Origin: UBA8828 sp046315175
GTDB lineage: Bacteria > Verrucomicrobiota > Verrucomicrobiia > Opitutales > UBA953
DNA length: 37,147 bases
NCBI GenBank assembly: GCA_046315175.1
Contig: JBKDBK010000114.1
Span: 1 to 37,147, forward strand
Reading direction: 5' to 3'
Positions 27,175 through 34,918 of this stretch are shown here, piece after piece. Numbering within the stretch: position 1 is the stretch's first letter; the number at the start of each line of letters is the position of its first letter. The notes beneath the pieces are model-generated. The model did not search any database, was not told the DNA's origin, and saw only the letters and a list, made by a program, of their open reading frames with translations. A program made the translations under genes and the position numbers.

Positions 27175-28083
27175 ATGCCCGCCCCCACCCTCCTCGTCCT
27201 CGCCGCCGGCATGGGCTCGCGCTACGGCGGGCTCAAGCAGATCGACCCCATGGGTCCCTCCGGCGAGACCATCCTCGACTACTCCGTCTTCGACGCCCTC
27301 CGCGCCGGCTTCGGGCGCGTCGTCTTCATCATCCGGCCCGACTTCGAGCAGGCCTTCCGCGGGCAGGTCGCCGCCAAGTTCGCCGGCCGCGTGCCCGTCG
27401 ACTTCGCCTTCCAGACCCTCGACCAGCTCCCCGCCGGCTGGACCGTGCCCCCCGGCCGCGAAAAGCCCTGGGGCACCACCCACGCCATCCTCTGCGCCAA
27501 GGACATCGTCCGCGAGAACTTCGCCGTCATCAACGCCGACGACTTCTACGGCCGCGACGCCTACGCCACCCTCGCCCGCTTCCTCCAGGCCGCCGACCCC
27601 CGCGGGTCCGACTTCTCCATGGTCGGCTTCACCCTCCGCAACACCCTCTCCGACCACGGCGCCGTCGCCCGCGGCGTCTGCAAGACCGACGCCTCCGGCC
27701 TCCTCGCCGACATCGAGGAGATGACCAAGATCACCAAGGCTCCCGGCGGCGCCCGCAACACCCGCGACGACGGCTCCACCGTCGACCTCACCGGCGACGA
27801 GCCCGTCTCCATGAACATGTGGGGCTTCACGCCCCGCCTCTTCGACCACCTCGACCGTCTCTTCCTCGAGTTCCTCCAGCGCTCCGGCAAGGAGCTCAAG
27901 GGCGAGAGCTACATCCCGATGTCCGTCGGCCAGCTCGTCCGCGAGCGCCACGCCACCTGCCGCGTCCTCCGCACCTCCTCGGAGTGGTTCGGCGTCACCT
28001 ACAAGGAGGACAAGCCCGTCGTCCAGGCGAAGCTCGCCCAGCTCATCGCCCGCGGCGAGTACCCGCCCAGCCTCTGGGCCTGA
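27175..28083 (+). CDS. Sugar-1-phosphate nucleotidyltransferase
   Basis: 302 residues of the Rossmann-like NTP transferase family, which joins a sugar-1-phosphate and an NTP to give an NDP-sugar and pyrophosphate. Nucleotide-binding motif LAAGMGSRYGGLKQ (9-22) has the GxGxR...K signature. The metal-binding NADD is at 120-123, followed by FYGRDAY. WGTTHAI near 100 is the part that usually contacts sugar and base. It has no left-handed beta-helix, so no acyl or acetyltransferase domain like GlmU. The NTP and sugar specificity cannot be read from sequence. The next gene encodes an N-acetylhexosamine 1-kinase-like protein that would supply a sugar-1-phosphate. Confidence 0.9.
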   Translation: MPAPTLLVLAAGMGSRYGGLKQIDPMGPSGETILDYSVFDALRAGFGRVVFIIRPDFEQAFRGQVAAKFAGRVPVDFAFQTLDQLPAGWTVPPGREKPWGTTHAILCAKDIVRENFAVINADDFYGRDAYATLARFLQAADPRGSDFSMVGFTLRNTLSDHGAVARGVCKTDASGLLADIEEMTKITKAPGGARNTRDDGSTVDLTGDEPVSMNMWGFTPRLFDHLDRLFLEFLQRSGKELKGESYIPMSVGQLVRERHATCRVLRTSSEWFGVTYKEDKPVVQAKLAQLIARGEYPPSLWA

Positions 28084-28102
28084 CCCAACCCTTCCCCTCC
28101 CC

Positions 28103-29215
28103 ATGGCCGCACCCTCCACGAGCTTCGACACCCGCGCCGTCGCCGCCACCTTCGCCCTCCAGGGCGACTACGTCGCCGCCGACCCCTACGGCAGCGGGCA
28201 CATCAACGACACCTTCTGCCTCCGGATGAGCCAGGGCGGCACCCCCGTCCGCTACATCCTCCAGCGCATCAACCACGCCATCTTCAAGGACCCCGACGGG
28301 CTCATGTCCAACGTCGCCCGCGTCTGCGAGCACGCCCAGGCCAGGCTCCGGCAGGCCGGCGCGCCCGACGCCACCCGGCGCGCCCTCACCCTCGTCCCCG
28401 CCCGGTCCGGCAAGGCCTGGCACACCGACGCCGAGGGCAACCGCTGGCGCTGCTACCTCTTCGTCGAGGGCGCCACCGGCCACGACATCGTCCGCGACGC
28501 CGCCCAGGCCCGCGAGGCCGCCCGCGCCTTCGGCGCCTTCCAAGCCCTGATGGCCGACCTCCCCGGCGGCCGCCTCACCGAGACCATCCCCAACTTCCAC
28601 CACACCCCCACGCGCTTCGCCCGCTTCCAGCAGGTGCTCAAGGCCGACGCCCACGGCCGGGCCAAGGGCGTCGCCCGGGAGGTCGACTTCGTCCTGGCCC
28701 GCGCGGCCGACATGGCCGTCGTCACCGACGGCATCGCCAAGGGCGAGATTCCCGAGCGCGTCACCCACAACGACACCAAGCTCAACAACGTCCTGCTCGA
28801 CAACGCCACCCAGGAGGGGGTCTGCGTCATCGACCTCGACACCGTCATGCCGGGCTCCCCCCTCTACGACTTCGGCGACCTCGTCCGCACCTCCACCTCA
28901 CCCGCCGCCGAGGACGAGACCGACCTCTCCAAGGTCGCCCTCCAGACGCCCATGGTCGAGGCCCTCGTCTCCGGCTACCTCTCCACCGCCGGCGGCTTCC
29001 TCACCCCCCGCGAACGCGAGCTCCTGCCCTTCGGCGGCAAGCTCATGACCCTCGAGGTCGGCATGCGCTTCCTCACCGACTGGCTCGAGGGCGACGTCTA
29101 CTTCAAGGTCAAGCGCCCCGGCCACAACCTCGACCGCTGCCGGACCCAGCTGCGGCTCGTCGAGCTCATCGAGGCCCAGCTCCCCGCCCTCCAGGCCCTC
29201 GTCGCCAAGTCCTGA
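28103..29215 (+). CDS. N-acetylhexosamine 1-kinase-like phosphotransferase
   Basis: 370 residues of the APH/choline-kinase fold. It resembles Bifidobacterium NahK along its whole length: PYGSGHIND near 29-36, YILQRIN, the segment LTETI...FH.TP.RF, and RVTHNDTKLNN (His222, Asn223, Asp224) with the metal-binding IDLDT (Asp244) in VIDLDTVMPGS. NahK phosphorylates GlcNAc and GalNAc at C1 with ATP. Here the product would feed the adjacent nucleotidyltransferase. 19 bases separate it from that gene, the largest gap in the operon, and the leader is C-rich with no Shine-Dalgarno sequence. Homoserine kinase or other APH roles are less likely given this motif match. Confidence 0.85.
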   Translation: MAAPSTSFDTRAVAATFALQGDYVAADPYGSGHINDTFCLRMSQGGTPVRYILQRINHAIFKDPDGLMSNVARVCEHAQARLRQAGAPDATRRALTLVPARSGKAWHTDAEGNRWRCYLFVEGATGHDIVRDAAQAREAARAFGAFQALMADLPGGRLTETIPNFHHTPTRFARFQQVLKADAHGRAKGVAREVDFVLARAADMAVVTDGIAKGEIPERVTHNDTKLNNVLLDNATQEGVCVIDLDTVMPGSPLYDFGDLVRTSTSPAAEDETDLSKVALQTPMVEALVSGYLSTAGGFLTPRERELLPFGGKLMTLEVGMRFLTDWLEGDVYFKVKRPGHNLDRCRTQLRLVELIEAQLPALQALVAKS

Positions 29216-29219
29216 CCCC

Positions 29220-30137
29220 ATGCGCGTCCTCATCACCGGCGGCGCCGGCTTCATCGGCTCCCACATCGCCGAGCACTTCCAGGGCAAGGCCGACGTCGTC
29301 GTCCTCGACAACTTCCGCTCCGGCCACCGCCGCAACCTCGACGGCCTCAAGGTCGACCTCGTCGAGGGCTCCATCCTCGACCGCGCCGCCCTCGACCGCG
29401 CCCTGCGCGGCGTCGACCTCGTCTTCCACCTCGCCGCCATGATCTCCGTCCCGGAGTCCATGCTCAAGCCCCGCGAGTGCGTCGAGATCAACGCCGCCGG
29501 CACCCTCCACGTCCTCGAGGCCGCCGCCGAGGCCAAGGCCCGCAAGGTCGTCCTCGCCTCCTCCGCCGCCATCTACGGCGACAACCCGACCGTCCCCAAG
29601 GTCGAGACCATGCTCCCCGAGCCCAAGTCGCCCTACGCCGTGACCAAGCTCGACGGCGAGTACTACCTCGAGATGTTCCGCCGCGAGCGCGGCCTCCCCA
29701 CCGCCAGCCTCCGCTTCTTCAACGTCTTCGGCCCCCGCCAGGACCCCAAGTCGCCCTACGCCGCCGCCGTCCCCATCTTCATCGAGAAGGCCCTGCGCGG
29801 CGACCCTGTCACGATCTTCGGCGACGGCGGCGCCACCCGCGACTTCATCTACGTCAAGGACATCGTCGGCGCCCTCGTCTTCGCCGCCACCCACGAGGCC
29901 GCCGCCGGCACCTACAACGTCGGCTACGGCCGGAAGATGACCGTCCTCGAGCTCGCCCAGGAGGTCCTCCGCCTCACCGGCTCCGCCTCGGCCATCGAGC
30001 ACAAGCCCGAGCGCCTCGGCGACGTGCGCCACTCCATGGCCTCGTCCGACAAGCTCCAGGCCGCCGGCTGGAAGCCCGGCCACTCCGTCGCCGAGGGCCT
30101 CAAGGCCACCGTCGAGCACTTCCGAGCCCGCCGCTGA
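29220..30137 (+). CDS. NAD-dependent UDP-sugar 4-epimerase-like protein
   Basis: 305-residue extended short-chain dehydrogenase. The Rossmann motif GGAGFIGS is at 7-14; the catalytic YxxxK is Tyr139-Lys143 (SPYAVTKLDGEYY) with SSAAIYGD just upstream. FFNVFGPRQDP and DFIYVKDIVGA are typical of the GalE/WbpP/RmlB group. Its size fits short WbpP- or archaeal GalE-like enzymes that take UDP-GlcNAc/UDP-GalNAc or UDP-Glc/UDP-Gal. The substrate is inferred from the NahK-like kinase and nucleotidyltransferase upstream: it could close a GalNAc to UDP-GlcNAc salvage route, as GalE does in the bifidobacterial pathway. Last gene of the operon, ending 22 bases from a convergent gene with no terminator seen. 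Confidence 0.88.
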   Translation: MRVLITGGAGFIGSHIAEHFQGKADVVVLDNFRSGHRRNLDGLKVDLVEGSILDRAALDRALRGVDLVFHLAAMISVPESMLKPRECVEINAAGTLHVLEAAAEAKARKVVLASSAAIYGDNPTVPKVETMLPEPKSPYAVTKLDGEYYLEMFRRERGLPTASLRFFNVFGPRQDPKSPYAAAVPIFIEKALRGDPVTIFGDGGATRDFIYVKDIVGALVFAATHEAAAGTYNVGYGRKMTVLELAQEVLRLTGSASAIEHKPERLGDVRHSMASSDKLQAAGWKPGHSVAEGLKATVEHFRARR

Positions 30138-30159
30138 GCCGCCCGACCGGTGCGCGCGC

Positions 30160-31032
30160 TCAGTTCGCCGCCCTGACCTCGAGGGGCAGCCGCGCGTAGC
30201 ACTCGCTGCCCGCGTCGTCGATGTGGACGAACAGGACGTAGCGCCCCGCCGGCGGCAGGCGCAGCCGGAACGCCAGCTCCGGCGCCGCCCCGCGCTCCCG
30301 GCCGGTGAAGCTCGGGTGGATGTGCGCGTAGCCCGGCCGCCCCTCCTCGCTGAACAGCACCGCGTGCCCAAGGGCGCCCATCACGGGCCTGAGCTCGACC
30401 GTCCCGCCGCCAGCTCGCTCCAGCAGCACGTTCAGGGTCGCCGACCGCCCCTCCACCAATTCCCCCGCCGCTCCCGAAAGCCGGGCGAGGACCGCCGGCG
30501 GAGGGTCGGCGCCCGCCGAGGCCCGCGAGGGCCAGTCGAGGGCGGCCGAGAGCAGGATGGTCCGACGGCTCCGCGCGTGCTGAAAGTCGGCGTAGACCTC
30601 GACCTTGCCCCCGGCGAAACCGCCCCTCGCCCAGGAGTCGGGCAGGGCGAAGCCCCACGACCCGTCCACCGAAGGCTCCGGGTGCACATGCGCGTAGCGC
30701 TCGCCCTGGCGCAGGTGCAGGTGGAGCTGGCGGGTGTGCGACACCGCGAAGAGGTGCGGCGGCACGGGCCGCTTCGTCTCGTCGAGCACCCGCAGCGTGC
30801 CGCGGAGCGGCTCCTGCGCCGCGCCGAGGCGCAGCGCGAACGGGAAGCCCAGCGCCGCCGGGTCGTAGAAGTTGGCCTCCTCGTCCTCGCCGCAGAACTC
30901 GATGCCCTCGATGAGCAGGGGCTCGTGCGAGGCGTGGAGGAAGGAGCAATGCGTGTCCGGCATGTTGCGCAGGCCGAGATAGGCCAGGCCGGCCAGGCCG
31001 GTGATGAGCAGGCCCTGCGCGAGCGGCCTCAC
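30160..31032 (-). CDS. Membrane-anchored protein with two YAH(V/I)HP repeats, unknown function
   Basis: 290 residues from a GTG at 31032. A single N-terminal hydrophobic segment (5-22) could be a signal anchor, leaving a periplasmic body. The body contains two similar units: about 92-165 with YAHVHP at 113-118, and about 217-287 with YAHIHP at 235-240. Each has a small beta-rich pattern ending in VEVYADFQH or VLFVHIDDA. His-rich motifs suggest metal binding. Three Cys (29, 47, 278) could add ligands. I do not recognise the family. It overlaps the stop of the SCO gene (GTGA), so the two are translationally coupled and may act together in copper or redox handling. That role is inference. Confidence 0.8.
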   Translation of the reverse strand: MRPLAQGLLITGLAGLAYLGLRNMPDTHCSFLHASHEPLLIEGIEFCGEDEEANFYDPAALGFPFALRLGAAQEPLRGTLRVLDETKRPVPPHLFAVSHTRQLHLHLRQGERYAHVHPEPSVDGSWGFALPDSWARGGFAGGKVEVYADFQHARSRRTILLSAALDWPSRASAGADPPPAVLARLSGAAGELVEGRSATLNVLLERAGGGTVELRPVMGALGHAVLFSEEGRPGYAHIHPSFTGRERGAAPELAFRLRLPPAGRYVLFVHIDDAGSECYARLPLEVRAAN

Positions 31033-31850
31033 TTGGCCTCGACCTGCCTCCGGAGCAGGGGCAGGAAATCCTCCGGCAGGAAGCGGGGCCCCTCCTTGCG
31101 GGCGAGGATGCGCCCATGCGCGGACACCACCACCGTGGCGGCGTTGTGCACAATCGTCCCGTCGGTCTGCATGGTCAGGATACCCTGCTGCCGCATCAGG
31201 TCCCGAATCATCTCGCGCTGGCCGGTCAGGAACCGGTGCTGCGCGGGGTCGGCGCCCCAGGACTGGGCATAGGCCCGGAGCACGCCCGGCGAGTCATAGG
31301 CGGGGTCGAAGCTGAAGCTGACCAGTCGCACCTTGTCGCCCAGGCCCGCCTCGCGCAGGGCCTTGCCCAGGGCGACCATCGAGGCGGTCGAGGCCGGGCA
31401 CATCTCCGCCGCCTTGCAGCGCGTGAAGATGAAGTTCACGACGTAGGGCTTGCCGCGGAGATCCGAGGACCGCACCACCCGGCCGTCCTGGTCCCAGAGG
31501 AAAAAGACCGGCGCCTCGTCCCCCGTCGCCCGCGCGACCAGGCGCCCCCGCTCAACCGTGTCGCGGCGCAGCGCGGCCGCGACCTCCGCCTCGGCCCTCA
31601 GCTCCTCGCTCCCGGCGGGGAAGACGCGCTCCAGGCGCAGTCGCCCGTCCGACTCCACCAGCTCGCCGCGCACCGTGCGCCCAACCCAGCCGATGGCCAC
31701 ATCGCCGACCCCGACCCGCGCCGTCAGCTCCCGCCCATCCTCGGCCCTCAGGCGAAGGGTCTCCGCGGCAGGGTCGGCGGAAATCACCCCCCCGCGGAAG
31801 GGCTCGGCGGCCAGGGAGGCCAAGGCCAGGAGCGGCCAGAGGAAACGCAT
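31029..31850 (-). CDS. SCO-family copper-binding/thiol protein
   Basis: 273 residues. Signal peptide 1-15 (FLWPLLALASLAA). Residues 17-80 are a small beta domain (RGGVISADPAAETLRL) like the copper-domain extensions of some SCO proteins, though without a clear HxM motif. Residues 108-270 are a thioredoxin fold. The metal/redox pair is FTRCKAAEMC (Cys145, Cys151): five residues lie between, not three as in CPDIC-type SCO. The copper-ligand His is His235 in GTIVHNAATVVV. SCO proteins deliver copper to cytochrome oxidase CuA or act as thiol reductases. There is no oxidase gene here. The ATG is 5 bases after ppx and lacks a Shine-Dalgarno sequence. Overlaps the downstream unknown gene. Confidence 0.88.
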   Translation of the reverse strand: MRFLWPLLALASLAAEPFRGGVISADPAAETLRLRAEDGRELTARVGVGDVAIGWVGRTVRGELVESDGRLRLERVFPAGSEELRAEAEVAAALRRDTVERGRLVARATGDEAPVFFLWDQDGRVVRSSDLRGKPYVVNFIFTRCKAAEMCPASTASMVALGKALREAGLGDKVRLVSFSFDPAYDSPGVLRAYAQSWGADPAQHRFLTGQREMIRDLMRQQGILTMQTDGTIVHNAATVVVSAHGRILARKEGPRFLPEDFLPLLRRQVEAK

Positions 31851-31855
31851 GGAGG

Positions 31856-32788
31856 TCAGCGAAGCGGCGCGCCGGAGGAGAGCAAGTCCCCCGCGTCGGT
31901 CATTAGCAGCGCTGCCATCCCCTGCCGAAGGCCGTAATGGCTGACCTGGAGCACCTCCGCCCCCACATGGTCGGCCAGGGCGCAGACGACCGCCAAGGCG
32001 GCCGGCATGATGTCGGCCCTCGCCGCAGGCACCCCGGGCAGGGCTCGCCGCCCGGCCAAGTCCCGCTCGGACAGCTTGGCGAGCCAGTTGCGGACGGCGA
32101 GAAGGCCGATCTGGTCGCCCGGCTCGCCCGCCGCGCGCTGCATCTCGACCAAGGCCGCGAGCGCGCCGCCGGAGCCGACCAAGGGCAGGCCGCGGGCGGA
32201 AAGCGCGGCGACGCGCGGGGTCAGCAATCCCAGGACGTGCTCGCGCAGGGCCTCCAGCTCGCCGGACCGCACCGGCGCCGCACCGTCGCCCAGGAACGAC
32301 CGGGTCAGGCGGACGGCCCCCAGGGGGAAACTCGAGGCCGAGGTGCACCGACGGTGCAGGACGCGGGCGACCTCGAGGGAGCCGCCGCCCAGGTCGAAGG
32401 CCACAAACCCGGGCTGGTTGGCCAAGGCCGGGTCGCGCAGCATGCCATCGGCGGTCAGGCGCGCCTCCGTCTCGCCGGAGATCACGGAAAGCCTCAGCCC
32501 GAGCCGATCCTCCAGCGCGCGGGAAAGCGTCGCGCGATTCTCCGCCTCGCGCAGCGCCGAGGTGCCGATGACCGCGAGCCGCTCCACGCCAGCCTGGCGG
32601 GCGCGCCCGACCAGGTCGCCGATCGCCCCAACCGCGGCCTCGATCGCGGCGGGATCAAGCCGGCTGCCCCGCTCGGGGAAGAGCCTGACATCCGCGGTCG
32701 CGCGCAGGACGGTTTCCAGGGAGGCACCCTCGGTCACGAGGAGCTTGAGAGAGTTCGACCCGAGGTCGATAACGCCGACGCGGCCCAT
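31856..32788 (-). CDS. ppx: Exopolyphosphatase / pppGpp phosphatase family protein
   Basis: 310 residues: the Ppx/GppA domain alone, without the C-terminal HD-like domain of E. coli Ppx. Hydrolyses polyphosphate or pppGpp. It has IDLGSNSLKLLV (7-18), the phosphate-binding TSALREAEN (76-84), SGETEA (104-109; SGEEEA in most members, with the catalytic Glu), and FDLGGGSLEV (131-140). GSGGALAAL and LQVSHYGLRQGM (the family's S..GLREG) lie further on. Which substrate it uses cannot be told from sequence. It lies 3 bases after the LpxR-like gene and 5 before the SCO gene, within a four-gene minus-strand operon. Confidence 0.92.
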   Translation of the reverse strand: MGRVGVIDLGSNSLKLLVTEGASLETVLRATADVRLFPERGSRLDPAAIEAAVGAIGDLVGRARQAGVERLAVIGTSALREAENRATLSRALEDRLGLRLSVISGETEARLTADGMLRDPALANQPGFVAFDLGGGSLEVARVLHRRCTSASSFPLGAVRLTRSFLGDGAAPVRSGELEALREHVLGLLTPRVAALSARGLPLVGSGGALAALVEMQRAAGEPGDQIGLLAVRNWLAKLSERDLAGRRALPGVPAARADIMPAALAVVCALADHVGAEVLQVSHYGLRQGMAALLMTDAGDLLSSGAPLR

Positions 32789-32791
32789 GGC

Positions 32792-33697
32792 TCAGTAGGC
32801 GAAAAGAAGGCGGAAACTGCCGAAGGAATGGCCGGAACCCTCCTGGGTGTCGAAGTCCTTGGTTCGGACAACCATGGCGAACGAAAGCGCGAACCCATCC
32901 ATCCGGGTCAGGATGCCGAAGGCGAGCTGGCCGACAATCGGACGCCCCTCCACCGAGTAGGAATCCTGGAAATAGAGCCCCTCGGTCGAGTACTCGCGCG
33001 CCTGCACCTCGATCGACCCGTCGGCGAACCAGCACCAACCCAAGGCGCCCTTGTCCTGCGACGTCAGGGGATCCACCCAGGCCGTGGTCTGGCGGATGAA
33101 GCCGTGGCCCCACCCCTCGTCCAGGACACCCCAGCGACGCTGGGCGCCCAAGGTCAGACCCGTCCGCGCCGTGCCGAGCTGGGCCGAGGCCCGGGCGATC
33201 AGGTCCCATCGATGTCCCTCCGGCCCATCCAGGTCGAATCGGTGGCGCACCTCGGCGCGGGCGTTGCCCACCGGCTCGTCGTGCAGCTGGTCCTCCCATC
33301 CGGAATAGGTCTGTGAACCCACGATCTCGTGGAAATAGTTCTGGGACTGCTCACCCAGGGCCGAGGGACCGATCACCCCAAGGACGACCTCCACGGAGCC
33401 AATCGTCGCCGGACCCAGCTGGTAGCCTCGGCCGGCTGTGGCGTAAAGGTATCCGGAGAAAGGCAGGTCGCCCGGCGGGGTCGGGACGGCGGTGGGGCGA
33501 CTCGGCGTGTGGATCTCCTGCCCAATCGAGAAGTGGCGCAGGCTCTCCGTGTCCATCCAGCAAATCCTCATGCCCTGGGTGTAGTACCGATCGAGGTTGT
33601 CGTCGGAGAACTTGTCGTTCTCCTCCAGTATCATCCACGCCGTCGCAGCCTGGGCCGACGCCGCAAGGCAGAGGGGAAGGACAAGGGAGGACCTCAT
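32792..33697 (-). CDS. Lipid A deacylase LpxR-family outer membrane protein
   Basis: 301 residues. Signal peptide with AQA at 15-17, then the beta-barrel family signature LEENDKFSDDNLDRYYTQG (24-42), with Asn27 and Asp28 at positions matching the LpxR active-site ND pair. SGYLYA (81-86) and GVIGPSALGEQSQNYFHEI (108-125) follow; His123 fits the catalytic His. The chain ends with aromatic Tyr after LLFA, as in outer-membrane barrels. LpxR removes the 3'-O acyl chains of lipid A. The call to the family (DUF2219) is firm; lipid A activity is inference. First gene of the minus-strand operon, divergent from the Mla lipid transport genes. Confidence 0.88.
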   Translation of the reverse strand: MRSSLVLPLCLAASAQAATAWMILEENDKFSDDNLDRYYTQGMRICWMDTESLRHFSIGQEIHTPSRPTAVPTPPGDLPFSGYLYATAGRGYQLGPATIGSVEVVLGVIGPSALGEQSQNYFHEIVGSQTYSGWEDQLHDEPVGNARAEVRHRFDLDGPEGHRWDLIARASAQLGTARTGLTLGAQRRWGVLDEGWGHGFIRQTTAWVDPLTSQDKGALGWCWFADGSIEVQAREYSTEGLYFQDSYSVEGRPIVGQLAFGILTRMDGFALSFAMVVRTKDFDTQEGSGHSFGSFRLLFAY

Positions 33698-33717
33698 GAG
33701 GCGAGGGCGGGTCGTTC

Positions 33718-33725
33718 AACCTAGC
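33718..33725. promoter_or_regulatory. AACCTAGC element between the LpxR-like and mlaE genes
   Basis: Third copy of the octamer, in the 102-base divergent gap 33698-33799. On the minus strand TAGGTT could be a -10 for the LpxR-like operon, about 20 bases before its ATG, with TTTTGC 17 bases upstream as a weak -35. On the plus strand it lies about 75 bases before mlaE. Confidence 0.4.
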
Positions 33726-33771
33726 GGACCCAAGGCCTATGCAAAAGCAGAAAACCGCTCCCGGAACCCCT

Positions 33772-33800
33772 TTGACACCCCGCCCCCTCCCCGATACCGA
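33772..33800 (+). promoter_or_regulatory. Possible promoter directly at the mlaE start
   Basis: A perfect TTGACA (33772-33777) is followed by weak -10 candidates: GATACC (15-base spacer) or TACCGA (17-base spacer, overlapping the ATG). If used, transcription would begin at or after the annotated ATG, so mlaE would be leaderless or start downstream. Otherwise the TTGACA is chance. Confidence 0.3.
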
Positions 33801-34918
33801 TGCCCTCAGTGCCGGAAGCAGCCGACAACCCCCCCAGCTTCTCCCTCGTCCCGGAGGGCAATCGCCTGAGGATTTCCCTCTCCGGCGACTGGACGAAGGA
33901 CTGCCTACTTCCCGATTTCCCCGCGCTCGCACCCGGAACCGAGGTGGAATGGTCTGTTTCCGACCTCGGCAAGGTTGACTCCGCCCTGCCCGCCTGGATC
34001 CAAGGCCTCGGGCGCGCCGCCCCTTCCGGGGTCGCCTTCCGACACGAGGGCCTCCCTCCCCGCATCCGCGCCTGGGTTCTGCTCACGGCCGACGAGACCG
34101 AGCCCGACGGCGAGGAGGAGCACCTTCCCTGGCTGGCCAAGCTCGGGCTTTGGGCCACGCTCAGCAAGGCCTCCTGGATCCGGGCCGTCTCGCACATCGG
34201 TGAGCTCGCCCTCGGCCTGGCCCGCCTGCTCGGCGGCAGGGCCAAGGTCAACTGGCAGGAATTCCCCCAGCTGCTGCGCACGGCCGGACCCGACGCGCTC
34301 CCCATCACCCTGCTCCTCGGCTTCCTCACCGGCGTCATCATGGCCTATGTCGGCATGATCCAGCTGGGCAAGGTCGGGGCCAACATCTACGTGGCCAACC
34401 TCGTCGGGCTCGCCATGGCCCGCGAGATGGGCGCCCTGATGACGGGCGTCGTCGCCTGCGGCCGCACCTCGACCGCCTACGCGTCGCACCTCGGCAGCAT
34501 GAACGTCAGCCAGGAGACCGACGCGCTCCGCGCCATCGGCCTGCGCCCGGTCGAGTACCTCGGCGTCCCCCGCCTCCTCGCCGTCCTCGCCGTCCTCCCC
34601 CTGCTCTCCGTCTTCGCCACCGCGGCCGGCATCCTCGGCGGCATGGCGGTGGCGGTCGGCTACGGCATGTCGGCCGAGCAATACACCAACCAGGTCATCG
34701 AGGCCGTCTCCGTCCGGAGCTTCCTCACCGGGCTGATCAAGGCGCACGCGTTCGCGCTCATCGTGGCCTGGGCCGGCTGCTACCGCGGGCACGTCGCCCG
34801 GCGCAACGCCCGCGGGGTGGGCGAGGCGGCCACGACGGCCGCCGTCCTCGGCATCACCCTGCTCGTCGTCGCCGACGCGGTCTTCGCCGTCCTCTTCAAC
34901 CTCTTTGCCTTCTACTGA
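33800..34918 (+). CDS. mlaE: MlaE-type lipid ABC permease fused to an N-terminal STAS-like domain
   Basis: 372 residues, against about 260 for E. coli MlaE. The extra N-terminal 110 residues (LRISLSGDW at 23-31, then a beta-alpha pattern) look like a STAS/MlaB-type domain, usually a separate subunit. The permease has an amphipathic helix at 140-155, then LPITLLLGFLTGVIMAY and the MlaE hallmark AREMGALMTGVVACGRTSTA, followed by MNVSQETDALRAIGLRPVEYL. The complex moves phospholipids between inner and outer membranes. No Shine-Dalgarno sequence; the exact start is uncertain by a few codons. TGATG overlap with mlaF. Confidence 0.93.
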   Translation: MPSVPEAADNPPSFSLVPEGNRLRISLSGDWTKDCLLPDFPALAPGTEVEWSVSDLGKVDSALPAWIQGLGRAAPSGVAFRHEGLPPRIRAWVLLTADETEPDGEEEHLPWLAKLGLWATLSKASWIRAVSHIGELALGLARLLGGRAKVNWQEFPQLLRTAGPDALPITLLLGFLTGVIMAYVGMIQLGKVGANIYVANLVGLAMAREMGALMTGVVACGRTSTAYASHLGSMNVSQETDALRAIGLRPVEYLGVPRLLAVLAVLPLLSVFATAAGILGGMAVAVGYGMSAEQYTNQVIEAVSVRSFLTGLIKAHAFALIVAWAGCYRGHVARRNARGVGEAATTAAVLGITLLVVADAVFAVLFNLFAFY

